The translations under genes and the position numbers were made by a program. Source: JAVDCA01 sp035764045 (GTDB lineage: Bacteria; Pseudomonadota; Alphaproteobacteria; Rhizobiales; Xanthobacteraceae). From it: 27,762 nucleotides of DNA. The notes beneath the pieces were generated by a model that was given only the letters and a program-made list of their open reading frames with translations, searched no databases and was not told where the DNA came from. Location: contig DASTZX010000347.1 in NCBI GenBank assembly GCA_035764045.1, positions 1 to 27,762 on the forward strand. Direction: 5' to 3'. This document shows, piece by piece, positions 7,681 through 15,037 of this stretch (position 1 is the first letter of the stretch; every line of letters begins with the position of its first letter).

Positions 7681-8841
7681 CTACCGCGCGAGCGCCCGCT
7701 GCACCGCGTCGATGATCCGGTCCTGCGTCGCCTCGTCCAGATAGGCGTGCATCGGAAGGCTGATCACCTCCGCGGCGAGGCGGTCCGAGACCGGCAGGCC
7801 GCCGTCTGCGCAGGGGAAACGCCCATACGCCTCTTGCCGGTGCAGCGGCTTGGGATAGTAGATCGCAGTCGGGATGCCCTCCGCCTTGAGCGCCGCCGCA
7901 AGATCGTCGCGTCGGCCGGGCTCGAGACGAATGGTGTATTGGGCCCAGACTGATGTGAAGCCGTCGGGAACACGCGGCACCGTCGCCACGTTGCCCAGCG
8001 CATTGTTGTAGCGCGTGGCCGCCTCGTTGCGAGCGGCGATCTCATCGGGAAATATCTTCAGCTTCTCGAGCAGCACCGCCGCCTGGATCGTATCAAGTCG
8101 CCCCGTCATTCCGATCCGCACATTGTCGTACCTGTCCGCGCCGTGACCGTGCACGCGCAGACTCGCGACCACCCCGGCCAATTCCTCGTCGTCGGTGAAC
8201 ACGGCGCCGCCGTCGCCGTAGCATCCGAGCGGCTTGGCGGGAAAAAAACTGGTCGCAGTGGCATGCCCACAGGTCCCGAGCAGTCGGCCCTTGTAGGTCG
8301 CGCCAAAAGCTTGCGCGGCATCATCAAGAATAAAGAGGCCTTCCCTGGCCGCAATCGCCGCGAGCGCGTCGTGATCCGCCGGCAAGCCAAACAGGTCGAC
8401 CGGGATGACCGCCTTGGGCTTGAGCCCGAGCTGCTTGGCCTTGGCGATCGCGCGTTCGAAGCTCGCGGGATCCAGGTTGAAAGTCGCTTCCTCGACATCG
8501 GCGAACACCGGAGTCGCGCCGACAAGGACCGCGACTTCGGCGGTCGCGCAGAATGTGAACGCCGGACAGATCACGGCATCACCTGGCCCGATGCCCTTCG
8601 CCATGAGCACCAGCGCCAATGCGTCGGTCCCGCTCGCGCAGGTGACGACGTGGCGAGCGCCGCAAAACCGGGCCAGTTCCTTCTCCAGCGCGCGCACCTC
8701 AGGACCGAGAATGAACTGGCAATGCGCGGTGACGCGGGCGATTGCAGCGTCGATACGCGCACCGAGCCGCTGCCGCTGGCCGGCGATATCGATGAAGGGA
8801 ATCGCGGCGGGCCTGAGTTGAGGTTGGCTGCGAACCGTCAT
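7681..8841 (-). CDS. DegT/DnrJ/EryC1/StrS aminotransferase acting on a UDP-3-keto sugar (GnnB- or WbpE-like)
   Basis: This is a PLP-dependent sugar-nucleotide aminotransferase of about 386 residues. SGTDALALVLMAKGIGPGD is the cofactor-phosphate region, Asp174 in LDDAAQAFG contacts the pyridine nitrogen, and Lys203 in SFFPAKPLGCYGDGGAV forms the Schiff base. The start (IPFIDIAGQRQRL) and the SFFPAKPLGCYGDGGA motif closely match WbpE/WlbC as I know them. It sits 22 bp after a Gfo/Idh/MocA oxidoreductase, so the two likely make a UDP-3-amino sugar: UDP-GlcNAc3N for lipid A (GnnB role) or UDP-GlcNAc3NA (WbpE role). I chose the ATG at 8841. A TTG at 8853 in the same frame is possible. The family is sure; the exact substrate is not. 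Confidence 0.92.
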   Translation of the reverse strand: MTVRSQPQLRPAAIPFIDIAGQRQRLGARIDAAIARVTAHCQFILGPEVRALEKELARFCGARHVVTCASGTDALALVLMAKGIGPGDAVICPAFTFCATAEVAVLVGATPVFADVEEATFNLDPASFERAIAKAKQLGLKPKAVIPVDLFGLPADHDALAAIAAREGLFILDDAAQAFGATYKGRLLGTCGHATATSFFPAKPLGCYGDGGAVFTDDEELAGVVASLRVHGHGADRYDNVRIGMTGRLDTIQAAVLLEKLKIFPDEIAARNEAATRYNNALGNVATVPRVPDGFTSVWAQYTIRLEPGRRDDLAAALKAEGIPTAIYYPKPLHRQEAYGRFPCADGGLPVSDRLAAEVISLPMHAYLDEATQDRIIDAVQRALAR

Positions 8842-8863
8842 GGCCGATCCCAAGCGGCAGGCA

Positions 8864-9859
8864 TCAGCCGACCACGCGGCGCGGACCCTTGCGGGGCGCG
8901 ACCACGTCGGCTGACCGGCTGCCGAGGCAGCGGATCGCGATCTCCAGGCTTGCCACTCCTTCTTCGCCGCTCACTGGGGGTCGCTGGCCGCTGCGGACCG
9001 CGGTCACGAAGGAGGCAAGCTCGGCACGCAACGGTTCGGCGTGGCCGACCGAGAGATGGCGCATGGAATAACTTCCGTCGGGCTGGAAACCGAAGCACTC
9101 GGTGACTTGCCGGGTGAGCAGATCGCCGATGACATATTTGCGTTTGGTGGCAACGTGAACGGTGCGCGCCTTGAACGGCGTGAGCCAGTTGGTGTTGATG
9201 TGGGCGAGCACGCCGGAAGCGGTGCGGAACTGGAGCAGCGCGATGTCCTCGCGTTCCGCCTTGGCGCTCGAGAGTTGCGGCTGGACTTCGACGATGTCGG
9301 ATTCGGTGAACCAGCTGATCAGGTCGATGTCGTGCACGGCGAGATCGATCACCACGCCGACGTTCGACATACGCGGTGGGAAGGGCCCGACCCGCGTGAT
9401 GGCGATCGACAGGATGTCCTCTTCGCGGATCGCCTCCTTGATGGCCTGGACCGCCGGATTGAAGCGCTCGACATGCCCGACCATCAGGGTGACGCCGGAG
9501 CGGCGCGCGGCGGCGATGATCTCGCGGCCCTCCTCGACCGAGGACGCGATCGGCTTCTCGACGAGCACGTGGACGCCGCGTGAGATGGCCGTGAGCGCGA
9601 TGCTGCGGTGGAGATGGGTCGGGGCCGCGATCGAGACTGCATCGACGCCGAGGGCAAGGAGCTCGGAGATGTCAGGCACTGCGGCGCAGGCCAGCGTGCG
9701 GCGAACGAAGTCGGCCTGCCTGTCGTCCGGATCGGCGACGCCGACGAGATGCACCCCCGGCAACTCGGCGAGAACGCGGGCATGATTGTAGCCCATCACC
9801 CCGACCCCGACGACGCCGAGGCGCAACGGGGCCGCATCGGCTTTGACGGCCTTCACCAT
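8864..9859 (-). CDS. Gfo/Idh/MocA-family sugar-nucleotide 3-dehydrogenase (GnnA- or WbpB-like)
   Basis: This 331-residue NAD(P)-dependent oxidoreductase has an N-terminal Rossmann motif, GVVGVGVMGYNHARV. The family motif EKP is at residues 101-103 (VHVLVEKPIASS). GHVERFNPAVQAIKE and DLAVHDIDLISW lie in the substrate domain and carry candidate catalytic histidines. The GHVERFNPA signature is common in enzymes that oxidise C3 of UDP-GlcNAc (GnnA) or UDP-GlcNAcA (WbpB/WlbA). The next gene downstream is the matching aminotransferase, and the pair forms a two-step 3-amination. The ATG at 9859 starts MVKAVKADAAPLRLG. A longer GTG start at 9946 adds residues that do not look like the family. No good Shine-Dalgarno precedes it. 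Confidence 0.9.
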   Translation of the reverse strand: MVKAVKADAAPLRLGVVGVGVMGYNHARVLAELPGVHLVGVADPDDRQADFVRRTLACAAVPDISELLALGVDAVSIAAPTHLHRSIALTAISRGVHVLVEKPIASSVEEGREIIAAARRSGVTLMVGHVERFNPAVQAIKEAIREEDILSIAITRVGPFPPRMSNVGVVIDLAVHDIDLISWFTESDIVEVQPQLSSAKAEREDIALLQFRTASGVLAHINTNWLTPFKARTVHVATKRKYVIGDLLTRQVTECFGFQPDGSYSMRHLSVGHAEPLRAELASFVTAVRSGQRPPVSGEEGVASLEIAIRCLGSRSADVVAPRKGPRRVVG

Positions 9860-9979
9860 GAACGCTTGAACCCCCAACTCGTGACCCGCCCTACTCACTA
9901 GCACGGCCTGCAGCGGCTGGCGACCGCAAAGCAACTCTGCCCACACCCCTTTTGGATCAGGGGCTTACACCAACGCCAT

Positions 9980-9997
9980 GAGCCGCCGCCGCGGCTC
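9980..9997. terminator. GC-rich hairpin downstream of the transaldolase-like gene
   Basis: GAGCCGC and GCGGCTC pair perfectly around the loop CGCC, 42 bp past the transaldolase stop in the 180-bp gap before the oxidoreductase start. There is no T-tract, so it may only attenuate or stabilise the message. Confidence 0.3.
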
Positions 9998-10039
9998 GCG
10001 GGCGACGGTGGGGGCGCTCATCCGCAGCGCAATCGGCCG

Positions 10040-10789
10040 TCACTCGGCAGCGTCGGCGCGCGGCAGAAGCTTGAGCGAGAGGCCGGCCGAAAGCGCGTCG
10101 GCGCGAAACGCCTTGACGGCATCGAGCGAAAGCTCCGCCGCCGATTTCGTCCCGAGCGCGGTGAGTTTTTTCAGGATATCCGCCGGTGCAGTGATGATGT
10201 GGCAGCCCATCTCGTCGGCTTCCACGACGTTGAACACTTCACGGGTGGAAGCCCAGATGATCTCGACATTGGCGGTGGCACGTGCGCGCGCTACGGCATC
10301 GCGCACGATGGGCCGGTAGTCGATCCCGAAATCGGCGAGCCGTCCGGCGAAGACCGAGACGCAGGCAGGCGCGCCTCCCGCGAGCGCATCAACCGCCCGC
10401 GCGACCTGGTCGCCGGTGAAAATCGCCGTCATGTTGATGTTCACGCCATCGCGCGAAAGCGAGCGGACCGCCTCGAATAGCGGCTCCCCACGGGTATTGC
10501 TGACCGGCAGCTTGACGAAGACGTTCCGCCCCCACGCAGCGATCACGCGCGCTTGCGCAACCATCTCCGGAACATCATCGGAAAAGACCTCAAACGAGAT
10601 GTGACGGTCGGGAACCGCAGCGACGAGATCGCGCGCATACCCCTCATAGTCGGCCACCCCTGCTTTCTTGAGCAGCGACGGATTGGTGGTGAAACCGCGG
10701 ATCCAAGGCTGCTTGGCCATGTCCAGGATCTGCGCCTTGTCGGCGCCGTCGGTGAACAGCTTGACCTTGAGGTCAGATAGCTTCGCCAT
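10040..10789 (-). CDS. Transaldolase / fructose-6-phosphate-aldolase family protein
   Basis: This 249-residue class I aldolase of the short transaldolase family normally transfers dihydroxyacetone units between sugar phosphates or cleaves fructose 6-phosphate. The strands expected of the barrel are visible: KLFTDGADKAQIL, then GFTTNPSLLKKAG (the conserved TTNPS segment), FEVFSDD, VFVKLPVSN with the Schiff-base lysine, INMTAIFTGDQ, CVSVFAGRLADFGID and ASTREVFNVVEAD near the C-terminus. The ATG has GAGG (ATGAGGCTCCT) upstream. It lies 180 bp upstream of the sugar-nucleotide oxidoreductase on the same strand. Its place inside a sugar-nucleotide region suggests a role in precursor supply rather than the housekeeping pentose-phosphate route; that is inference. 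Confidence 0.9.
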   Translation of the reverse strand: MAKLSDLKVKLFTDGADKAQILDMAKQPWIRGFTTNPSLLKKAGVADYEGYARDLVAAVPDRHISFEVFSDDVPEMVAQARVIAAWGRNVFVKLPVSNTRGEPLFEAVRSLSRDGVNINMTAIFTGDQVARAVDALAGGAPACVSVFAGRLADFGIDYRPIVRDAVARARATANVEIIWASTREVFNVVEADEMGCHIITAPADILKKLTALGTKSAAELSLDAVKAFRADALSAGLSLKLLPRADAAE

Positions 10790-10955
10790 AGGAGCCTCAT
10801 ATCATTGGGCGCCGGCTGACGCGCGACTGAAGGACTTGCGCCCAAACCTTCGTCCCTATCATGAGGTACCGGAAGACGGCGGGCAGCTTCAATAGTCAAA
10901 GCCCCTGTTGACCAGCGAATCTACAGGGATTTTTCCGCGCCCCGCCCTCGTTCAC

Positions 10956-11008
10956 GGAACCGGCAAAGTCGAGTCATCGCGTATTTTCGCCGACTTGCGC
11001 CCGGTTCC
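10956..11008. repeat. Large imperfect inverted repeat (hairpin) upstream of galE
   Basis: GGAACCGG (10956-10963) pairs with CCGGTTCC (11001-11008), and inside it AAGTCG (10966-10971) pairs with CGACTT (10991-10996). A short GCG/CGC stem around TATTTT lies in the loop. About 17 base pairs form over 53 bases, with small internal loops. No T-tract follows on either side, so a plain intrinsic terminator is unlikely. A regulatory leader, protein site or element remnant is possible. Confidence 0.55.
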
Positions 11009-11085
11009 CCGATCCGGCAAAGGTCTGGTGTCGAGGGCCTCATTCGCCCGCGACGGCCGATCCCGGCCGAACCGCGACAAGATAA

Positions 11086-11105
11086 ACCCGATCTGACCCG
11101 ATCTA
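11086..11105 (+). repeat. 10-bp tandem direct repeat before galE
   Basis: ACCCGATCTG is followed immediately by ACCCGATCTA, nine of ten bases identical, ending 16 bp before the galE ATG. Helical-turn spacing (10 bp) would suit tandem binding of a regulator. A chance duplication is equally possible. Confidence 0.4.
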
Positions 11106-11121
11106 GTGAGATGTGCCAACC

Positions 11122-12126
11122 ATGACCATTCTGGTGACCGGCGGAGCCGGCTATATCGGCAGCCACATGGTGCACGCGCTCCTTGATGCCGGCGAACGGG
11201 TCGTCGTGCTCGACAACCTGGCGACTGGGTTCGACTGGGCGGTGCCATCAGAAGCGACGCTCGTCGTCGGCGACACCGGAGATCAGGCGCTGGTCTCGCA
11301 ACTGATCGCAGCGCACGCCGTCGACGCCATCATCCATTTTGCGGCATCCATCGTCGTGCCCGAGTCGGTGGCCGATCCGCTCGGTTATTACCGCAACAAT
11401 ACGGCCAACTCGCGCTCGCTGATCGAATGCGCAGTCAAAGGCGGCGTGAAGCACTTCATCTTCTCGTCGACCGCCGCGGTCTATGGCAACCCCGATCGCG
11501 TTCCGGTCGGCGAGGACGATCCGCTCAAGCCGATGTCTCCTTACGGCTGGTCGAAGCTGATGACTGAGACGATGCTGCGCGATGCCGGCGCCGCGCATGG
11601 CCTCGGCCATGTGATTCTGCGTTACTTCAACGTCGCCGGCGCCGATCCGGCGCTGCGCGCCGGCCAGTCGACGGCCGGAGCCACGCACTTGATCAAGGTC
11701 GCGGTCGAGACCGCGCTCGGAAAGCGCCCGGCCATGAAGGTGTTCGGCGTCGACTATCCGACCGCCGACGGAACCTGCATCCGAGACTACATCCATGTCG
11801 CCGATCTTGTGAACGCCCACTCCGTTGCGCTCGGCTACCTCCGGGCGGGTGGCGCCTCCGCGACCTACAACTGCGGCTACGGTCGCGGCTTCTCGGTGCT
11901 CGAGGTCATCGACACCGTCAAACGCGTGGCAGGCGTCGATTTCCCGGTCGAGATCGCACCGCGCCGGCCTGGCGATCCCGCGCAGATCGTCGCGCGATCG
12001 GACCTCATCCGCACGGCGCTAAGCTGGCGGCCTCAGCTCGACGACCTCGCGACCATCGCTCGCGACGCGCTGGCGTGGGAACAGCGATTGGCGCGGATGG
12101 ATCGCCGGCAGGAGCTGCTGCCTTAG
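11122..12126 (+). CDS. galE: UDP-glucose 4-epimerase
   Basis: GalE interconverts UDP-glucose and UDP-galactose (often also UDP-GlcNAc/UDP-GalNAc) in the cytoplasm. This 334-residue short-chain dehydrogenase-type protein begins MTILVTGGAGYIGSHMVHAL with the NAD-binding G-x-x-G-x-x-G motif. It has SSTAAVYGNPDRVPVGEDDP with the catalytic Ser/Thr, SPYGWSK with the Tyr-x3-Lys pair, LRYFNVAGADP and DGTCIRDYIHVADL, all standard for bacterial GalE. I prefer the ATG at 11122. A GTG at 11113 in the same frame would add three residues, and a GTGAG about 11 bp upstream could serve either. It is the only rightward gene between 7.7 and 23.9 kb and converges on the FkbM gene with 10 bp between stops. Confidence 0.95.
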   Translation: MTILVTGGAGYIGSHMVHALLDAGERVVVLDNLATGFDWAVPSEATLVVGDTGDQALVSQLIAAHAVDAIIHFAASIVVPESVADPLGYYRNNTANSRSLIECAVKGGVKHFIFSSTAAVYGNPDRVPVGEDDPLKPMSPYGWSKLMTETMLRDAGAAHGLGHVILRYFNVAGADPALRAGQSTAGATHLIKVAVETALGKRPAMKVFGVDYPTADGTCIRDYIHVADLVNAHSVALGYLRAGGASATYNCGYGRGFSVLEVIDTVKRVAGVDFPVEIAPRRPGDPAQIVARSDLIRTALSWRPQLDDLATIARDALAWEQRLARMDRRQELLP

Positions 12127-12136
12127 CCAATCCTCA

Positions 12137-13072
12137 TCAGAAATGGAGCGCGCTGCTCCTCGTCCGGTCAATCTCGAGCGCTAAAAACTTCCTGAGCTGC
12201 TGCCCGTCCCGATTGAGCAAGAGATCAAGATAAAAATCAGCGCGACGTTCTGAGTAGCTGGACATTGCGGTCAACACATCGCCCACGCACGGGAAGATTC
12301 CGATGGGGATGCCGACATTGTCATACACCATCACCTCCTCAAAACCAGCCTGGCGCAAGCTCCCGAGGACATCGGACGGCTCGGTTCCCCCGTATCGCCG
12401 AATGTGGGGCGGGGAATATTCAAGAAAAATCGTTATGTTATCCTGGCGTAACGTACGCGCAGAACCTCGCAAAACTTCCAGCTCAAACCCATCTGTATCT
12501 ATCTTTAATAGGTCAACAGGACTGTCCGTAAGGTCGTCGACAGCAACCATTCGCGCTGTCGAGTTATCATCCGAAACAATTACTGAGGATCCAATTCCGC
12601 TTGGCAATGCCGCAGCGTGGGCGCTTCCCGAAATGTGGCCTGCAATCGCATGAACTATCTGGACATTCAGTTGAGCCGTATTCAGGCGAAGCAACGGGAG
12701 ATATTGCTCGTCAGCCTCCACGCAAATAAATTCGGCTGCCTCATTCCCGATGCTTGCCGCTATAATTGCCGCGGTATCCCCCAGATTTGCACCTACGTCG
12801 ATCACAGCGAGCGGAGAGGTTTTATGATGTCTCAGGAATGCCGCAAGGGCCGGCAGCGCGGAATCGTAAAATGGATACCGTGCGACGTAATGCGGCAAAT
12901 TGTGCGCACGCGGCAACATCAAGGTTGCGCCGTGCACATTCACCGAAATCTCACGACTCTCTGTGGCGGGTAAATGGTCGCGGCGCTTGATAGCTTGAAC
13001 AAAGATCGGCGGAGCTATTGCGGCGATGAACCTGCGGATTGACGGTGACAACATGGTCCATGTGTAGCGCAT
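12137..13072 (-). CDS. FkbM-family SAM-dependent methyltransferase
   Basis: The chosen reading has 311 residues. The core Methyltransf_21-type domain has LAVIDVGANLGDTAAIIAAS (SAM-binding motif I), FICVEADEQYLPLL (acidic end of the second strand) and VDLLKIDTDGFELEVLRGS, the D-x-D-G-x-E signature of FkbM enzymes. Such proteins often O-methylate sugars in surface polysaccharides. The first ~60 residues are family-variable. The start is uncertain: the ATG at 13072 has GGTGG upstream, a second ATG lies at 13054, and a TTG at 13138 is less likely. It is the last gene of the long leftward run. Base composition is clearly richer in A/T than its neighbours, with many A/T-ending codons, suggesting separate acquisition. 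The acceptor cannot be named. Confidence 0.88.
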   Translation of the reverse strand: MRYTWTMLSPSIRRFIAAIAPPIFVQAIKRRDHLPATESREISVNVHGATLMLPRAHNLPHYVARYPFYDSALPALAAFLRHHKTSPLAVIDVGANLGDTAAIIAASIGNEAAEFICVEADEQYLPLLRLNTAQLNVQIVHAIAGHISGSAHAAALPSGIGSSVIVSDDNSTARMVAVDDLTDSPVDLLKIDTDGFELEVLRGSARTLRQDNITIFLEYSPPHIRRYGGTEPSDVLGSLRQAGFEEVMVYDNVGIPIGIFPCVGDVLTAMSSYSERRADFYLDLLLNRDGQQLRKFLALEIDRTRSSALHF

Positions 13073-13163
13073 ACGATCAACCACCCGCAATTCAACATAT
13101 AGGAATGGAGCGGAAAGACATGAAGCGTTTACGTGCAAGTCGGAAAATATCGTGACCGGTCCG

Positions 13164-13202
13164 GCACGATTTCGTGCTTGTGAGCGCCGAATGCTGGCTC
13201 AC
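13164..13202. terminator. Two adjacent small hairpins downstream of manC
   Basis: GCACGA and TCGTGC (13164-13169, 13172-13177) form one stem, and GTGAGC and GCTCAC (13180-13185, 13197-13202) a second. Both lie in the 172-bp gap after the manC stop. In the manC direction an AT-rich stretch (ATATTTT) follows only after about 10 more bases. They may terminate manC transcription or separate it from the FkbM gene. Confidence 0.35.
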
Positions 13203-13244
13203 TTTGCGAAGCTCGACAACGCCGCTTTGAGGATCTTGCAGCTT

Positions 13245-14669
13245 TCAGGTTCGGCGATACACGTCATCGATCCGGATGATATCGTCCTCGCCGAGATAGC
13301 TGCCGGTCTGCACCTCGATCAGTTCCAATCCGATGCGGCCAGGATTGGCGAGGCGATGCACCGTGCCGATCGGGATATAGATCGACTCGTTCTCGTGGAC
13401 GACCTTGACCTCGTCGCCGCACGTGACCTCGGCGGTGCCGCGCACCACCACCCAGTGCTCGGCGCGATGATGATGTTTCTGCAGCGACAACTTGCCGCCC
13501 GGGACGACCACGATTCGCTTCACCTGGAAGCGGTCGCCCGCGTCCACCGATTCGTAATAGCCCCAAGGACGATGGACGCGGCGATGCTCTTTCGCCTCCG
13601 ACCTGCCCTGCCGCTGCAACTGGGCGACAAGCTCCTTGACCGCCTCGGCACGCGTGCGTGGAACGACCAGTACCGCGTCCGGTGTCGTCACGACGATCAG
13701 ATTCGCGACCCCGAGCACCGCAGTCAGGCGCCCTTCGGCGTGGATGATGCAACCCTTCGAGTCGACCGCGAGCACGGGCCCGGTCGCCGCATTGCCGCCC
13801 TCGTCGCGCGAAGCGACCTCGAGCACAGCGTCCCAGCTGCCGATATCCGACCAGCGGAACCGTCCTTCGACCACCGCGGCTCGCGCGGTCTTCTCCATCA
13901 CGGCATAGTCGATCGATTTCTGCGCCGCCCGGGCAAAGGCATTGGCATCAAGACGCACGAAACCGAGATCCGGATCGGTCTGCGCGCCGGCGACGGCGTC
14001 CTCGACCGCTTGCGCCATGGCGGGCTCGAAGCGCGCGAGCTCCGCCAGCAGCGCATCGGCCCGAAACAGGAAGTTTCCCGAATTCCACAGATAGTCCTGC
14101 GCGACATACGTCGCCGCGGTGGCCGCATCAGGCTTCTCGACGAAAGCAGCCACCCGGCTCACGCCCTCGACGCCGAGCGGCTCCCCACGCCGGACATAGC
14201 CATAGCTGGTCTTCGGCGCGGTCGGCCTGATGCCGAACGTCACGATGTCACCCGCGGCGGCGCCATCACGCCCCGCTCGACAGGCGGCGTGAAACAGCTC
14301 GGTATCCAGGATGACATGATCGGCCGCGAGGGCGAGCACGACCGCGTGAGGGTCGCGCTGGAGCGCGAGGGCTGCGCCGGACGCGATGGCCGGGCCCGAA
14401 TCGCGGCGCATCGGCTCGAGCACGATGGTGGCGTCGACGCCCAGGTCCTCGGCCTGACGGCGGGCGAAGAAACGGAATGCATCGCTCGTCATGACAATGG
14501 GCGGCGCGAACAAGTCGGGCGCGGAAACCCGCATGAGCGCTTGTTGATAGGTCGATTTCTCGCCGACCAATGGCAGGAACTGCTTGGGCATGGCGTCACG
14601 CGACACCGGCCACAGGCGCGTGCCTGCTCCACCCGCGAGAATGAGCGGAACGATCCGAGGCGCGGCCAT
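13245..14669 (-). CDS. manC: Bifunctional mannose-1-phosphate guanylyltransferase / mannose-6-phosphate isomerase
   Basis: This 474-residue enzyme makes GDP-mannose, feeding Gmd and any mannosyltransferase. The N-terminal nucleotidyltransferase domain starts with PLILAGGAGTRLWPVSRDAM and has MPKQFLPLVGEKSTYQQAL, LALAADHVILD and AFVEKPDAATA. WNSGNFLFRAD and SIDYAVMEK complete the type II pattern. The C-terminal cupin has HRPWGYYESVDAGDRFQVKR, GGKLSLQKHHHRAEHWVVV with metal-binding histidines, and IYIPIGTVHRLANPG, which is the isomerase part. Length matches AlgA/ManC/CpsB. A GTGAGGG lies about 10 bp before the ATG. It follows the small lipoprotein gene by 77 bp on the same strand. No phosphomannomutase gene is seen in the window. 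Confidence 0.96.
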   Translation of the reverse strand: MAAPRIVPLILAGGAGTRLWPVSRDAMPKQFLPLVGEKSTYQQALMRVSAPDLFAPPIVMTSDAFRFFARRQAEDLGVDATIVLEPMRRDSGPAIASGAALALQRDPHAVVLALAADHVILDTELFHAACRAGRDGAAAGDIVTFGIRPTAPKTSYGYVRRGEPLGVEGVSRVAAFVEKPDAATAATYVAQDYLWNSGNFLFRADALLAELARFEPAMAQAVEDAVAGAQTDPDLGFVRLDANAFARAAQKSIDYAVMEKTARAAVVEGRFRWSDIGSWDAVLEVASRDEGGNAATGPVLAVDSKGCIIHAEGRLTAVLGVANLIVVTTPDAVLVVPRTRAEAVKELVAQLQRQGRSEAKEHRRVHRPWGYYESVDAGDRFQVKRIVVVPGGKLSLQKHHHRAEHWVVVRGTAEVTCGDEVKVVHENESIYIPIGTVHRLANPGRIGLELIEVQTGSYLGEDDIIRIDDVYRRT

Positions 14670-14746
14670 CAGGCGGCCCTCACGGCATAATGATCCAGAT
14701 CAGTCGAGCGATGTTTCATGGCGGTCGCATCATCCCGGTAACGGGC

Positions 14747-15037
14747 TTAACGAACTGGCTCGTCGGTCGACTCGCTCTGAGCGCGAGACGGCGGCGCCGG
14801 CTGGGGCTGGGAAGTATCCGCCCGCTGCACGCTCGTATCGGACGCGCCCTGCTGATGTCCAACCGACTTCAGATACTCGTCATATCCCGGCGCTCCCGCA
14901 CGAGGCGGCGTGCCCTGCGGCAAGCCGCCGGCCCAGGTCGGCAGATTGTCCCCGACGAATGCCCCGACTGAGGAGCACGACGCAGACAGCAGTCCGGGCA
15001 GCAAGGCAGCGCCGAGGCGAAGGAGGCGCAGGCTCAC
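14747..15037 (-). CDS. Small proline-rich lipoprotein translationally coupled to the O-antigen-ligase-like gene
   Basis: This 96-residue protein is read from a GTG whose bases overlap the preceding stop as GTGA, the usual arrangement for translational coupling. The N-terminus (SLRLLRLGAALLPGLLSASC) has an Arg-containing n-region, a hydrophobic core and a lipobox-like LSASC with Cys21; the -3 position is Ser rather than the favoured Leu. The mature part has a distinctive LPTWAGGLPQGTPPRAGAPG followed by YDEYLKSV, then a Gln/Ser/Pro-rich tail. I have an unverified impression that small alphaproteobacterial lipoproteins share the GGLP-x-G-TPPRPG-type segment. Function is unknown. Its position between ligase/polymerase and manC suggests a role in envelope polysaccharide handling. 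It is hidden as the tail of a longer shadow frame. Confidence 0.7.
   Translation of the reverse strand: MSLRLLRLGAALLPGLLSASCSSVGAFVGDNLPTWAGGLPQGTPPRAGAPGYDEYLKSVGHQQGASDTSVQRADTSQPQPAPPSRAQSESTDEPVR

Larger units (their letters stand above)
10790..11121. promoter_or_regulatory. 332-bp divergent intergenic region between the transaldolase-like gene and galE
   Basis: No convincing coding sequence is seen; short frames here have weak starts and biased composition. The region holds a large imperfect hairpin (10956-11008), a duplicated CCGGCAAAG (10960-10968 and 11014-11022), paired CGGCCGA copies near 11055-11070, and a 10-bp tandem repeat (11086-11105) right before galE. It must carry promoters for both divergent genes, but I cannot place them confidently. 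Confidence 0.6.

Noticed and set aside
10908..11096. A 62-codon plus-strand frame in the galE upstream region
   Set aside because: No Shine-Dalgarno, no hydrophobic or domain pattern, and it runs through the large inverted repeat, so it is probably non-coding.
12145..12159. GGAGC/GCTCC hairpin just beyond the galE stop as a galE terminator
   Set aside because: The stem is only five pairs, lies inside the FkbM coding end, and has no T-run, so it is not better than chance in this GC range.
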